A DNA stretch of 64,000 nt from Halorubrum hochsteinianum (lineage in GTDB: Archaea > Halobacteriota > Halobacteria > Halobacteriales > Haloferacaceae): assembly GCF_023702125.1 (NCBI RefSeq), contig NZ_CP098415.1, positions 1,550,001 to 1,614,000 on the forward strand. Direction: 5' to 3'. Both the position numbers and the translations under genes were made by a program. This document shows, in pieces, positions 25,668 through 34,234 of the stretch; positions within the stretch are counted from its first letter, which is position 1; each line of letters begins with the position of its first letter. Under the pieces are notes generated by a model. It saw only the letters and a list, made by a program, of their open reading frames with translations, was not told the DNA's origin and did no database searches.

Positions 25668-25841
25668 ATGGGCCAAAACGAGACCGCACACGCTGGCGCG
25701 GAGGACGTGGGCGGCGGCGAGGAGTTCGACCCGATCGGGACGCTCACGCTCATCGGAATCTACTTCGCGATTCTGGTGCTCGCGTGGGTGTACATCTACT
25801 ACGTGGAGTTCCTCGGGCGGGACCTCGTCGTAGTGGGGTGA
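25668..25841 (+). CDS. 57-residue ba3-type cytochrome oxidase small subunit
   Basis: A very short gene, ATG 25668 to TGA 25839-25841. It encodes a polar acidic N-terminus (GGGEEFDP) and one helix (about 23-46, LTLIGIYFAILVLAWVYIYY) ending EFLGRDLVVVG. Its position directly before subunit II matches the small cba subunit of haloarchaeal ba3 oxidases and subunit IIa of the Thermus enzyme, which is also a single helix. The leaderless promoter fits exactly. It is easily missed because of its length. Confidence 0.75.
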   Translation: MGQNETAHAGAEDVGGGEEFDPIGTLTLIGIYFAILVLAWVYIYYVEFLGRDLVVVG

Positions 25842-25847
25842 TCAGAC

Positions 25848-26357
25848 GTGCACATTCACGCCTACGAGAAGCTCTGGCTCGCGCTGTCGATCGTGCTGAT
25901 CCTCGCGCTCATCGGAACCGTGACGTACGGCGCGGTGGGTCCGGGCGTGGCGATGGTCGCCGACACGCAGCAGACCGTCGACTCGGGAGCGCTCGACGAG
26001 GACGAGCGGTTCTCCGAGCCCCGCGTTGAGCAGGTCGGCGAGAACGAGTACGAGGCGTACGTCGTCGCCTACCAGTTCGCCTTCGAACCCTCCCCGATCG
26101 TCGTGCCGGCGAACAGCACCGTGACGTTACACGTCACCTCTCGCGACGTGATCCACGGCTTCGAGGTCGCGGGCACGAACGCGAACACGATGGTCGTTCC
26201 CGGCGAAGTCTCGGAGATAACCGTCGAGACGGACGAACCAGCCGAGTACGGGATCGTCTGTAACGAGTACTGCGGGGCGGGCCACCACGTCATGGAGGGG
26301 AAGCTCCACGTCGTGAGCCAGTCGGAGTTCGAGAACCGAGGGGGTGACTCGGCGTGA
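25848..26357 (+). CDS. cbaB: cytochrome c oxidase subunit II, ba3 type
   Basis: A 169-residue protein starting at GTG six nt after the small subunit. A single N-terminal helix (8-30) anchors an external cupredoxin domain. The CuA ligands are complete: H103 in VIHGFEV, then C138, E140, C142, H146 and M149 in CNEYCGAGHHVM. This short subunit II with one helix is the ba3/B-family form. It accepts electrons from a blue copper protein or cytochrome and passes them to subunit I. Its end overlaps the subunit I start. Confidence 0.93.
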   Translation: MHIHAYEKLWLALSIVLILALIGTVTYGAVGPGVAMVADTQQTVDSGALDEDERFSEPRVEQVGENEYEAYVVAYQFAFEPSPIVVPANSTVTLHVTSRDVIHGFEVAGTNANTMVVPGEVSEITVETDEPAEYGIVCNEYCGAGHHVMEGKLHVVSQSEFENRGGDSA

Positions 26358-28144
26358 GCACCGCCCTCGAGGCCGAGCAGACGTTCGTCGACAAGTTCCC
26401 CGACGAGGCGCGCGTCGTTCGCGCGGCCTTCCTGAGCGCCTTCTTCGCGCTGTTCCTCGGCGCGATATTCGGCATCATCCAGACGCTCCACCGGACCGAC
26501 GTCGCGCGGATCATCCCTTCGACGGACTACTATACCGTTCTCACCGCACACGGCGTGTTCATGGTGATCAGTTTCACGATCTTCTTCCTCGTCGGACTGT
26601 TCACCTGGGCGCTGACGCGCAGTCTGGATCGACCGCTGATAAACATCAAGATCACGTGGACGTGGTACGGGCTGATGGCGGTCGGCATGACGCTCACCGG
26701 AATCTCGATCCTCGCCGGGTTCGTCGACTCCATCGACATGAGCGCGGACGTGCTGTTCACCTTCTACGCGCCGCTTCAGGCGCATCCGCTGTTTTACACC
26801 GGGCTCGTGGTGTTTATCGTCGGCACGTGGATCGCCGGCGCGGACTGGTTCCGGACGTTCCTCGCGTGGCGGAGCGACCACCCCGACCAACGGATTCCGC
26901 TCCAGACGTTCATGGTGTTGACGACCATGACGATGTGGTACATCGCCACGTCCGCCGTGGCGGCCTCCGTGCTGCTGTTCCTGCTCCCGTGGTCGCTCGG
27001 CCTGATCGACCAGGTGAATCCGACGCTCACCCGGACGCTGTTCTGGTTCTTCGGTCACCCGGTCGTCTACTTCTGGCTGATGCCGGCGTACATGCTCTGG
27101 TACACGGTTCTGCCGAAAATCGCCGGCGGGCGACTGTTCAGCGACCCGCTGGCCCGCGTGGTGTTCGTGCTGTTCCTCCTGCTTTCGACCCCGGTCGGGA
27201 TCCACCACCAGTACCTCGACCCCGGCATCGCCGAGGGGTTCAAGTTCATCTCGATGACGAACACGATGTTCCTGCTGTTGCCCAGCCTGCTCACGGCGTT
27301 CACCGTCGTCGCGAGCGTCGAGTACGGCGCTCGTCAGAACGGCGGCACCGGGCTGCTCGGCTGGCTCACGAACCTCCCCTGGCGCAAGCCGGAGTTCACC
27401 GGCATGATGCTCGCCGGTCTGATGTTCGCCGCTGGCGGCTTCTCGGGAATGGTCAACGCGGGGATGAACATCAACTACCTCATCCACAACACGCTGTGGG
27501 TGCCCGGCCACTTCCACCTCACCGTCGGGACCGCGGTCGCGCTGACGATGATGGCCGGGACCTACTGGATCTGGCCGCAGATCAGCAACAAGCCGATCTT
27601 CAGCAGTCAGATCGGGTTGTTCCAGGTCGTGCTCTGGTTTATCGGCATGGCGCTGATGTCGAACGCGATGCACGCCCAGGGCCTGCTCGGCGTCCCGCGG
27701 CGGACCGCGGAACCGGAGTACTCCGGCTTCGACTACCCGACGATGTTCGGCGGATTCGAGGAGCTGAACGTCCAGATCGCGATCGGCGGGACGCTGCTGT
27801 TCGTCTCGACGATCCTCTTCCTCGGGAACCTCGCGTTGACGATGGGGAACCCTCGCGTGTCCGGGCTCGCGGAGCCGCTTCCGAGCCCCGTCTCCGGCTC
27901 GGAAGACGCCCCGCAGGTGCTCGATAACCTCCGCCTGTGGGTGAGCATCGCGGTCGTGTTGGTCGTCCTCGCGTACGCCCTCCCGATAGCGGCGATCATC
28001 CAGCGCGGGGGTCTGCTCGGCCCGGGCGTCGGCACCTACCCGGTGTGGGTCGCGCCGCTGTTCGACGCGCTCGCGGACGCCGCGACGCCGCTCGTCGGCG
28101 CGGTCACCGACGCCTCGGCCTCGCTCGTCGAGGTGGTTCGGTGA
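26354..28144 (+). CDS. cbaA: cytochrome c oxidase subunit I, ba3 type
   Basis: A 596-residue protein starting at a GTG that overlaps cbaB. It has about 13 helices. Haem and copper ligands are visible: H66 (TAHGVF), H235 with the cross-link candidate Y239 in GHPVVYFW, H284-H285, and H386/H388 in VPGHFHLT. It reduces O2 to water at a haem-CuB centre and pumps protons. Lack of the Glu in the GHPE motif (here GHPV) marks the B family. It needs the haem from the CtaB-like protein and copper from the nearby ATPase. Confidence 0.95.
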   Translation: MSTALEAEQTFVDKFPDEARVVRAAFLSAFFALFLGAIFGIIQTLHRTDVARIIPSTDYYTVLTAHGVFMVISFTIFFLVGLFTWALTRSLDRPLINIKITWTWYGLMAVGMTLTGISILAGFVDSIDMSADVLFTFYAPLQAHPLFYTGLVVFIVGTWIAGADWFRTFLAWRSDHPDQRIPLQTFMVLTTMTMWYIATSAVAASVLLFLLPWSLGLIDQVNPTLTRTLFWFFGHPVVYFWLMPAYMLWYTVLPKIAGGRLFSDPLARVVFVLFLLLSTPVGIHHQYLDPGIAEGFKFISMTNTMFLLLPSLLTAFTVVASVEYGARQNGGTGLLGWLTNLPWRKPEFTGMMLAGLMFAAGGFSGMVNAGMNINYLIHNTLWVPGHFHLTVGTAVALTMMAGTYWIWPQISNKPIFSSQIGLFQVVLWFIGMALMSNAMHAQGLLGVPRRTAEPEYSGFDYPTMFGGFEELNVQIAIGGTLLFVSTILFLGNLALTMGNPRVSGLAEPLPSPVSGSEDAPQVLDNLRLWVSIAVVLVVLAYALPIAAIIQRGGLLGPGVGTYPVWVAPLFDALADAATPLVGAVTDASASLVEVVR

Positions 28145-28356
28145 GCGTCGATGTCTCCCGCGGCGGGCTGCTCGTGACGCTCGCCATCTTCGGCGTGATC
28201 GTCTACGAGATGCGGACCGTGCTGGACTTCGTCGGCGTCGAACTGCCGATCATCCCCTACATGGCCGCCGTCTTCGGCCTCGCCGGCGCGACGGTCTGGT
28301 ACGTCTCGCTGAAAGGCGGGTGGCGGACCGAACCGGAGCGCGACGACCCCGCGTAG
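28141..28356 (+). CDS. small oxidase-operon membrane protein
   Basis: A 71-residue protein starting at a GTG that overlaps the cbaA stop. It has two helices (about 8-25 and 35-54) separated by DFVGVELPIIP, then a basic/acidic tail. It is the last gene of the oxidase operon and corresponds in position to the extra small cba subunits described for haloarchaeal ba3 oxidases. A structural or assembly role is inferred from operon context and size only. Confidence 0.65.
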   Translation: MSVDVSRGGLLVTLAIFGVIVYEMRTVLDFVGVELPIIPYMAAVFGLAGATVWYVSLKGGWRTEPERDDPA

Positions 28357-28427
28357 CGCTCCCGGCCTCTCTTTCGACACAACGCCTCGACCGCGGTCGT
28401 TATCCTTCCGTGACCCGAGGCGACCGT

Positions 28428-28709
28428 ATGGACGAAACGCGCGTTACGGTCCGGTGTCGCGACTGCTCGCACGCGACGACCCACGACGGGCTCCGGGACG
28501 CCCGCGTCGCCGTGAGCGACCACGAGTCGGCGACCGGCCACGACGTCGCGTGGGACATCGAGTCCGTGGACGCCGGCGTCTCCCGGGCCGGTGCCGACGC
28601 GGGCGTCTGCGGCCGCCCGGAGTGCGCGAACGAGGACTCCCCGCTCGTCGACCCGGGGCCGCCGGAGTCGGGATCGAAGTCGGAGTCGGAGTCCCACCCG
28701 GAATCGTAG
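28428..28709 (+). CDS. small Cys/His-rich protein, probably zinc-binding
   Basis: A 93-residue protein starting MDETRVTVRCRDCSHATTHD. It contains CRDC plus several His, then CGRPEC near residue 62, which could form a zinc-ribbon-like site. The C-terminus is a Ser/Glu/Pro-rich tail. The ATG is chosen because the conserved-looking Cys motif starts right after it. No function can be assigned; nucleic-acid or protein binding through a small zinc site is plausible. Confidence 0.6.
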   Translation: MDETRVTVRCRDCSHATTHDGLRDARVAVSDHESATGHDVAWDIESVDAGVSRAGADAGVCGRPECANEDSPLVDPGPPESGSKSESESHPES

Positions 28710-28781
28710 CCGAGAGCGGCCACCTCCGTGCGATCGACGCTCGCGGCGAGGGTTTATTTCCGGCCGCCCCCGACGTGAGGC

Positions 28782-29180
28782 ATGGAATCCAACAGCGCCC
28801 CCGGAAGCGACGGCGCTTCCGGCGGCCCGGACGCGGACGGGTCAGCGGTCCGGTCTCGGCCGACCGCTCTGCCGGACGAGGAGGCGCTCGACGCCTTCGT
28901 CGAGGACGCGGGAGTCGCGCTCTTGATGTTCTACACCGAGGGCTGCGGGATCTGCGCGAGCATGGAACCGGTGGTCGGAAACGTCGCTCGCGGCGTCGCG
29001 GCGGACGTGTCGGTCGGGCTGGTGAACCCCCGCGACGACCCGCCGCTCGTCGAGCGGTTCGACGTGCGGAGCGTCCCGCTGTTCGTGCTCTTCGTCGACG
29101 GCGAGCCGGTCGCGCGGCGCGCGGATGGGTTCGTCCCGGGCGAGGACCTCGCGGCGTGGGTCGACGAGCACGCGGCGTAG
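28782..29180 (+). CDS. thioredoxin-fold protein
   Basis: A 132-residue cytoplasmic protein with a 30-residue disordered N-terminus and a thioredoxin domain. The redox site is EGCGICAS (C55, C58), and the cis-proline is in RSVPLFVLFVDG. The usual WCGPC is replaced by GCGIC, which suggests a specialised redox potential or partner. It follows the oxidase operon by two genes; the preceding sequence GGTTTATTTCC (28751-28761) may be its promoter. Confidence 0.85.
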   Translation: MESNSAPGSDGASGGPDADGSAVRSRPTALPDEEALDAFVEDAGVALLMFYTEGCGICASMEPVVGNVARGVAADVSVGLVNPRDDPPLVERFDVRSVPLFVLFVDGEPVARRADGFVPGEDLAAWVDEHAA

Positions 29181-29387
29181 GTCGGGGTCGATCGCGCGTT
29201 CCGGCGGAAGGGTCGGTCGTCACGTCCGCTCGAAACCGCTCGGTACGAGACACCCGCACGGAACCGGTTCGATCCGTTCCGCGGGCTTCGGTTTGAACGA
29301 ACAAAGTACCGCGAGTTTATTTTAGTCGTTGGGAATTTAACGGGTTGTTGAGTGATATCGTCCGGATCTTCCGCTTGGAGGCAAACT

Positions 29388-29549
29388 ATGTCGGTCTCAC
29401 CCGTCGAGCGCGAGGTCTTCGGCGATCCGCTGGCACCGATCGACCGCTTCGTGTGCGGTCTGACCGTCGCGGTCGGGGCGATCGGACACGCCGCGTTGGC
29501 GGCTGCGATCGTGACGTTCCTCTACGCGGTCGTCTCGGTCGGCCTGTGA
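29388..29549 (+). CDS. 53-residue membrane protein with Shine-Dalgarno start
   Basis: A small protein starting MSVSPVEREVFGDPLAPIDR with one hydrophobic segment of about 27 residues (VCGLTVAVGAIG to VVSVGL). GGAGG at 29377-29381 sits six nt before the ATG, one of few clear Shine-Dalgarno sites in the window. TTTATTTTA near 29316-29324 would be the promoter. Function unknown. Confidence 0.55.
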   Translation: MSVSPVEREVFGDPLAPIDRFVCGLTVAVGAIGHAALAAAIVTFLYAVVSVGL

Positions 29550-29758
29550 CGGCCGCGTGCGGTCGGCGAGCCGGAACAGTCCGTCTCCCCGGTTTCTCCC
29601 GCCCGTTTCCCGTCCACGGCGTCGTTCCCCGCGACGGTTTCTTCGAGTCCCGTCCCGCAACCGCACGACACCTCGCCCCACCGCACGGCCGTCCGGATTT
29701 ATAAGCGACTGCGCTCGACGGAACTCTTTTGAGCCGGAGCGGCCTACTCGGAGGCAGT

Positions 29759-30187
29759 ATGGGACTGGGCTCGGACATGTACCGGCAGCAGATCCTCGAC
29801 CACTACAAGAACCCGCGCAACTACGGGGAACTCGAGGATCCGGACTTCACGCACGTCGGCGAGAACCCCTCCTGTGGCGACACGATCCGGATGGACGTCG
29901 ACCTCGACGACGCCGGAGAGACCGTCGAAGCGGTGCGGTTCACCGGCGACGGCTGCGCCATCTCGATGGCCTCCGCGAGCATGCTCTCCGAGCGGCTCCA
30001 CGGGATGGGCGTCGAGGAGCTCCACGAGATGGACACCGACGACGTCACCGAGATGCTCGGCGTCGACATCTCCCCGATGCGCGTGAAGTGCGCGGTGCTC
30101 GGACGACAGGTCGCGCAGGACGGCGAGAAGATCCACCGCGGCGAGCTCGACCCCGAGGACCACGACCGCACGGCGACCGAGGAGTAG
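29759..30187 (+). CDS. iscU: IscU/NifU-type Fe-S cluster scaffold
   Basis: A 142-residue IscU/SufU-like scaffold on which [2Fe-2S] clusters are built. The three cluster-binding cysteines are present: C39 in NPSCGD with D41, C66 in GDGCAIS and C111 in VKCAVLG. GGAGG at 29750-29754 precedes the ATG at 29759, which decides this start. No cysteine desulphurase gene is adjacent, so it stands alone here. TTTATAAG at 29698-29705 is the probable promoter, giving a leadered transcript. Confidence 0.9.
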   Translation: MGLGSDMYRQQILDHYKNPRNYGELEDPDFTHVGENPSCGDTIRMDVDLDDAGETVEAVRFTGDGCAISMASASMLSERLHGMGVEELHEMDTDDVTEMLGVDISPMRVKCAVLGRQVAQDGEKIHRGELDPEDHDRTATEE

Positions 30188-30280
30188 TCGGTCCGCGTCC
30201 GAGAGCCGCCCCCACAGCGCCGAGGGCCCTCTCGCCCCGAGCCCACCGGACTTTTGCCCGCGAACCACGTTCGTCCGCGT

Positions 30281-31066
30281 ATGAGCGACGGGTTCGACAA
30301 GGAGGCCGAACGAGAGAAGCTCCGCGAGAAGCTCGCGGACGACGAACAGAAACGCGAACACACCCAGCGGATGTCCGAGCTCCTCTTAAAGGGCGCGACG
30401 ATGACGAACCGCCACTGCGACAACTGCGGCGACCCGATCTTCCGCCACGACGGCCGCGAGTTCTGCCCCTCCTGCGGGAACGAGGTCGGCGGGGCCACCG
30501 GCGCGAACGCGGACGAGAACTCGGCCGGGGCCGCCGACTCTCCGGCCACCGACGCCGACTCTCCGGCCACCGACGCCGACTCTCCGCCCGTCGCGAACGC
30601 GACCCCGGAGGGCGGCGTCGACGCCGGCACGGCCGACCCTGACCCGGGCGCGGTGCCCCCCGATGCGGGCGCGGTGGCCCCCCACGCCGGAACGGCCGAG
30701 ACCGACGCGGCCAGCGCCGACACATCGGTCGATTCCGGCGCACCCGAGAACGGCCGATCGCCGGCCTCGTCCCCGGCCGCCGCGCCGTCCGGGCAGCCAG
30801 AGCCGCGGCGGGCGGAGCCGCGGCGGTCGTCGCCGGACGAGCGCTCCGAGCCGGATCGCTCTGCCCCTCGACAGGCCGAGCCCTCCCCGTCCGCGTCTCC
30901 GCGGTCGGCCGCCGACGCGGGGGGCGTCGACGCCGCCCGCGCGTCGCTGACGCGCACGCTGACCCGGTTCGCTCGGGCCGCCGAGGAGACCGACGACCCG
31001 CGGCGCGCCCGCGACCACCTCGAAGCGGCCCGCGAGGCGGCCGAGGCGCTGGCCGCATTAGACTGA
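30281..31066 (+). CDS. Sjogren's/scleroderma autoantigen 1-like zinc-ribbon protein
   Basis: A 261-residue protein. Residues 1-45 are charged helices (EREKLREKLADDEQKREHT), followed by a zinc ribbon with C46/C49 (HCDNCG) and C62/C65 (FCPSCG); LLLKGATMT precedes the ribbon. This matches the archaeal SSSCA1 family of unknown role. Residues about 75-215 are Ala/Pro/Asp/Ser-rich and contain tandem repeats; a short helical domain (220-261) closes the protein. A CTTTTG box about 27 nt upstream supports MSDGFDKE as the start. Confidence 0.8.
   Translation: MSDGFDKEAEREKLREKLADDEQKREHTQRMSELLLKGATMTNRHCDNCGDPIFRHDGREFCPSCGNEVGGATGANADENSAGAADSPATDADSPATDADSPPVANATPEGGVDAGTADPDPGAVPPDAGAVAPHAGTAETDAASADTSVDSGAPENGRSPASSPAAAPSGQPEPRRAEPRRSSPDERSEPDRSAPRQAEPSPSASPRSAADAGGVDAARASLTRTLTRFARAAEETDDPRRARDHLEAAREAAEALAALD
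30533..30590 (+). repeat. 21-bp in-frame tandem repeat in the zinc-ribbon protein
   Basis: A 21-bp unit at 30533-30553 is repeated exactly at 30554-30574 and in part at 30575-30590. It encodes repeats of ADSPATD in the disordered linker. The frame is kept, so the repeat only changes linker length. Confidence 0.75.
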
Positions 31067-31129
31067 CTCTACTGCTCAATCGCTGCCAGCGAGCCCGCGG
31101 GGGAGACCGCCGAAGCCCTTAGGCGCTCG

Positions 31130-31450
31130 GCTGTACGTACTGGGTTTCGTCGGGAGTACCTCCGTGACCGAGAACGCCGAAGCCCCAGTCGCGACGGCTC
31201 GCGCGCCTCGCTGCGCTCCTCGCTCGTTTGCTTCCGCTCACTCGCTGCGGTGCTTGCTGCGGCGAGCTTCACCCTCGCGACTGCCCCTTCGAGTCCCGCC
31301 CCGCAACAGCACCACCCCGCGCCTCACGCCTCCCCAGCCTCGCCGCTCGTTTGCGGGCTCCCTCCGGTCGCCCGCGGCACTCGCGGCGTCCCTCGCACGC
31401 GCTCCTCGCGGCCGCCGGTGGCGGCCGGGCGGCGGCGCGCGCCACCGCAG
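31130..31450 (+). repeat. dispersed intergenic repeat, copy 2
   Basis: The core at 31179-31450 matches copy 1 at 9057-9330 block by block in the same orientation and at nearly equal length. A GTG at 31164 opens a frame that enters the core in the same register as copy 1 (APVA is encoded in both) but stays open for about 200 codons. The TATA-like element is weaker (GTACGTAC, about 31133-31140). The copy ends 20 bp from the glmM stop. With 31067-31129 it fills the 404-bp space between genes; I see nothing else there. Confidence 0.75.
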
Positions 31451-31470
31451 TTTCGTAGAAGGGGTCGTCG

Positions 31471-32835
31471 TTATCGGCCGCTCTCGACGGCGACCCGCAT
31501 GTCCGTCGCCAGCCGCTCGGCGCGGTCGGCGTCGGCGGACTCCGCGTAGATCCGTATCTTCGGCTCGGTGCCGGAGGGGCGGACGAGCACCCACGCGTCG
31601 CCGTAGTCGAGGCGGTAGCCGTCGGTCGTGTTCGGCTCCGCGTCCGCGGTCTCGACGTAGGCGCGGGCGGCCGAGAGCATCTCGTCGCGCTCGTCGTCGT
31701 CCTCGTACTCGACGTTCGCCCGCACGAAGTGGTAGTCGGCGTACGGCGCGACGACCTCGCTGACGGGCGCGCCGCCCGCGGCCGCGAGCAGTTCGAGGAA
31801 CCGGGCCCCGATGTACGCCCCGTCCCGCGAGAGCCGGTACGGCGGGAAGAACACGCCCCCGTTCCCCTCGCCGGCGATCGGGACGTTCGTCCCCTCCTCG
31901 TGGAGGTCGCGGGTCCGGGTGATGATGTTCGTCGCGCCGATGGGGGTCAGTTCGAGGTCGGCGTCGTTGTCGGCGCAGACGTCGACGAGGCGCTGTGAGA
32001 CGTTGACCGCGCTGACGACCGCGTCGCCGGGTTCGAGGCACGCGTCCGCCATCGCCGCGAAGGAGGTGTCGCCGTCGACGAACGCGCCGGTCTCGTCGAC
32101 GAAGACGGCCCGGTCCGCGTCGCCGTCGTGCGCGATCCCCACGTCGGCGTCGGTGGTCGCGACGAGCCGCCGGAGGTCGGCGAGGTTCTCGGGGACCGGC
32201 TCTGAGTCGCGGCCGGGGAAGTGCCCGTCCGGCGTCGCGTTCACCGTCAGCACCTCGCAGCCGAGTTCGCGGTAGATACGGGGAGACGCGACCGAGGCCG
32301 CGCCGTGGCCCGGATCGACCGCGACGGTGAGGTCGGCGTCCGCTATCGCGTCGCGGTCGACCGCCTCGATCAGCTGGTGGACGTAGTCGTCGACGACCCC
32401 GTCGACCGGCGTCGTCGCGCCCGCTTCCCGCCAGTCGGCCCGGTCGTACTCGTCGTCGAGGACGCGGCGCTCGATCCGCTCTAACACGTCGACCGAGAGC
32501 TCGACGCCGTCGTCGCCGACGAGCTTGATCCCGTTGAACTCCGGCGGGTTGTGCGAGGCGGTGACGAGGACCGCGGGGACCCCCGCCGACTCGCAGTAGT
32601 TGCCGACCGCCGGCGTCGGGACGACGCCGAGTCGGTCGACGTCGCAACCCACCGCGGCGAGCCCGCTCGCGGCCGCGTTCGCGAACAGCTCGCCGGTGGT
32701 CCGCGTGTCGCGGGCGACGGCGACGCGGTCGGCGTCCCACACCGTCCCGGCCGCCTTCGCGATGTCGAGGACCAGCGCGGGCGTGAGATACCGCAGCGCG
32801 ACCCCGCGGATGCCGCTCGATCCGAACAGCTCCAT
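31471..32835 (-). CDS. glmM: phosphoglucosamine mutase-type phosphohexomutase
   Basis: A 454-residue alpha-D-phosphohexomutase. The start MELFGSSGIRG is canonical. The phosphoserine loop is TASHNPPEFNG with S94, the metal loop is DGDADR at 237-242, the sugar loop GEGNGGVFFPP, and the phosphate loop RPSGTEPKIRIY. The short metal loop and the start are typical of archaeal GlmM, which converts glucosamine-6-phosphate to glucosamine-1-phosphate for UDP-GlcNAc and surface glycans. Phosphoglucomutase/phosphomannomutase activity is also possible in this family. Confidence 0.85.
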   Translation of the reverse strand: MELFGSSGIRGVALRYLTPALVLDIAKAAGTVWDADRVAVARDTRTTGELFANAAASGLAAVGCDVDRLGVVPTPAVGNYCESAGVPAVLVTASHNPPEFNGIKLVGDDGVELSVDVLERIERRVLDDEYDRADWREAGATTPVDGVVDDYVHQLIEAVDRDAIADADLTVAVDPGHGAASVASPRIYRELGCEVLTVNATPDGHFPGRDSEPVPENLADLRRLVATTDADVGIAHDGDADRAVFVDETGAFVDGDTSFAAMADACLEPGDAVVSAVNVSQRLVDVCADNDADLELTPIGATNIITRTRDLHEEGTNVPIAGEGNGGVFFPPYRLSRDGAYIGARFLELLAAAGGAPVSEVVAPYADYHFVRANVEYEDDDERDEMLSAARAYVETADAEPNTTDGYRLDYGDAWVLVRPSGTEPKIRIYAESADADRAERLATDMRVAVESGR

Positions 32836-32965
32836 GCGGAGCAGTCCGGCGGCCGACGGGAAAGCGGTTCCGAACCGCCCCGACCGAGGCTCCCCGACGC
32901 GCTCGGCGCGCCGACCGTCCGCGCCGACGCGTGCGGTTCATGCCGCTGGCGCTCCTCGGTCCGGT

Positions 32966-33556
32966 ATGGACCACATGCGACGCGACGCGCTCGCCGGGGG
33001 CGCGCTCGCGCTCTCCCTCGCGACGGCCGGCTGCCTCGATTTCGCGGCGGGCGATGGCCCGCAGGGACCGGAGGGAACGCCGGCGACGCTGACCTGCGAC
33101 GAGGACGGGTTCGTCCGACTCGACCAGCCGTTCGAGGCGTCGGTCGTCGGCACTCCCGTCGAGACCGACGAGACGGAACTGGAGCTCTCCACCGAGGGGA
33201 CGACCGAGACCTACGGCCAGTCGCTCCGGGTGGTGCTCCGGAACGCGGGCGACGCCCCCGCCCCCACGCTCGGCGAGTCCGCCTACTCGGTCCAGCGCGA
33301 GACGGAGGCGGGGTGGCTCGACGTCCGCGGCGGGACGGGCGGCGAGGCGGTCGAACTCCCGCGGAGCGAGGACTCGGTCGCCGTGAGTTCGGCGTACTCG
33401 TGGGACCTCACGCTGACGGAGGCGGGGATCGCGGACGCGGTCGACGGCGTCGACCTGACGGTGTGTCCGCCGCTCGGACCCGGACCCTACCGGTTCGTCT
33501 ACTGGGGACTCGTCGGGGCCCCGCCGGTCGGCGTGGAGTTCGAACTGGTCGGATAG
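32966..33556 (+). CDS. secreted lipoprotein of unknown function
   Basis: A 196-residue protein with an N-terminal signal (MRRDALAGGALALSLATAGC) and a lipobox cysteine at residue 23, so it is probably lipid-anchored outside the membrane. The mature part is acidic and beta-rich (YGQSLRVVLRNAGD and later strands) with Cys in TLTCDED and VCPP that might form a disulphide. The fold resembles an Ig-like or halocyanin-neighbour domain, but no ligand site is visible. Two starts three codons apart are possible. Confidence 0.7.
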   Translation: MDHMRRDALAGGALALSLATAGCLDFAAGDGPQGPEGTPATLTCDEDGFVRLDQPFEASVVGTPVETDETELELSTEGTTETYGQSLRVVLRNAGDAPAPTLGESAYSVQRETEAGWLDVRGGTGGEAVELPRSEDSVAVSSAYSWDLTLTEAGIADAVDGVDLTVCPPLGPGPYRFVYWGLVGAPPVGVEFELVG

Positions 33557-33582
33557 GGTCGCTCGCCGCCGCTGACTCCGGC

Positions 33583-34191
33583 TCAGAACGGTTTCCAGTC
33601 GGAGGGCTGCCCGACGCGGCCGCGGACGCGGAACTCCCGCGCGTCGTCGTCGACCCGGGTCTCGACGACGGTCTCGAACGGTTCGTGGAGGGTGTGAACG
33701 ACCTGCTCGTCGTGGGCGGTCGAGCCGAGGACGCCGACGAACGGCCACCCCTCGCCGGAGGTCTGGGAGGTCATCACTCTGGTGAACTGGTAGATCCGCT
33801 CGGGGTCCCAGTACATGAGCAGCTGCGACAGCGAGTAGATCCCGACCGCGCGCTCGCGGCCGGCGGAGGACTCGACGACGTCGGTGAACTTGATCCCGAT
33901 GTCGGTGAGGTTGCCGGCGCTCGCGACGTACTTCGTCGTCGGCGTGTCCTCCCGCTTGTCGCCCTGCTCGTGGGTCACGCAGTCGATGACGACCACGTCG
34001 TCGCCCGGGTTTCCGGTGAGTTCCTCGTAGTCGCCCCGGACCTTCTCCGCCGTCCGCCCCGTCGAGATCACGACCGGGCCGTCGGACCACGAGGCCAACA
34101 GCCGGTTGAACAGGTCGTACTTCCCGCTCATCGGGGGACCGCTGATGAGGACGCTGTCGGCACCGCGGACAGCGTCGGGAAGCAGAGTCAT
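33583..34191 (-). CDS. RecA-superfamily-like protein with degenerate P-loop (DUF7504 type)
   Basis: A 202-residue protein. The P-loop GPPMSGKY at 18-25 has Tyr where Ser/Thr normally binds Mg-ATP, so nucleotide hydrolysis is doubtful. A Walker B-like strand (DDVVVIDC) follows near residue 65. Haloarchaea encode many such proteins beside signalling genes. Here it is the last of three genes running after cheW on the minus strand. A regulatory or partner role with the KaiC-like protein is inferred from position. Confidence 0.7.
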   Translation of the reverse strand: MTLLPDAVRGADSVLISGPPMSGKYDLFNRLLASWSDGPVVISTGRTAEKVRGDYEELTGNPGDDVVVIDCVTHEQGDKREDTPTTKYVASAGNLTDIGIKFTDVVESSAGRERAVGIYSLSQLLMYWDPERIYQFTRVMTSQTSGEGWPFVGVLGSTAHDEQVVHTLHEPFETVVETRVDDDAREFRVRGRVGQPSDWKPF

Positions 34192-34234
34192 TTGGTGAAC
34201 GTGAGAGAGTGTTCGGTAAAACCCTTCCGAGGGA

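Noticed and set aside
31164-31763. 200-codon protein starting in repeat copy 2
   Set aside because: Beyond the repeat it reads antisense through glmM with an Arg/Ser/Pro composition unlike haloarchaeal proteins; only the short start region is of interest.
31238-34090. Very long open frame on the minus strand across glmM
   Set aside because: It is out of frame with glmM and the lipoprotein gene, has Arg-rich low complexity and crosses the intergenic repeat.
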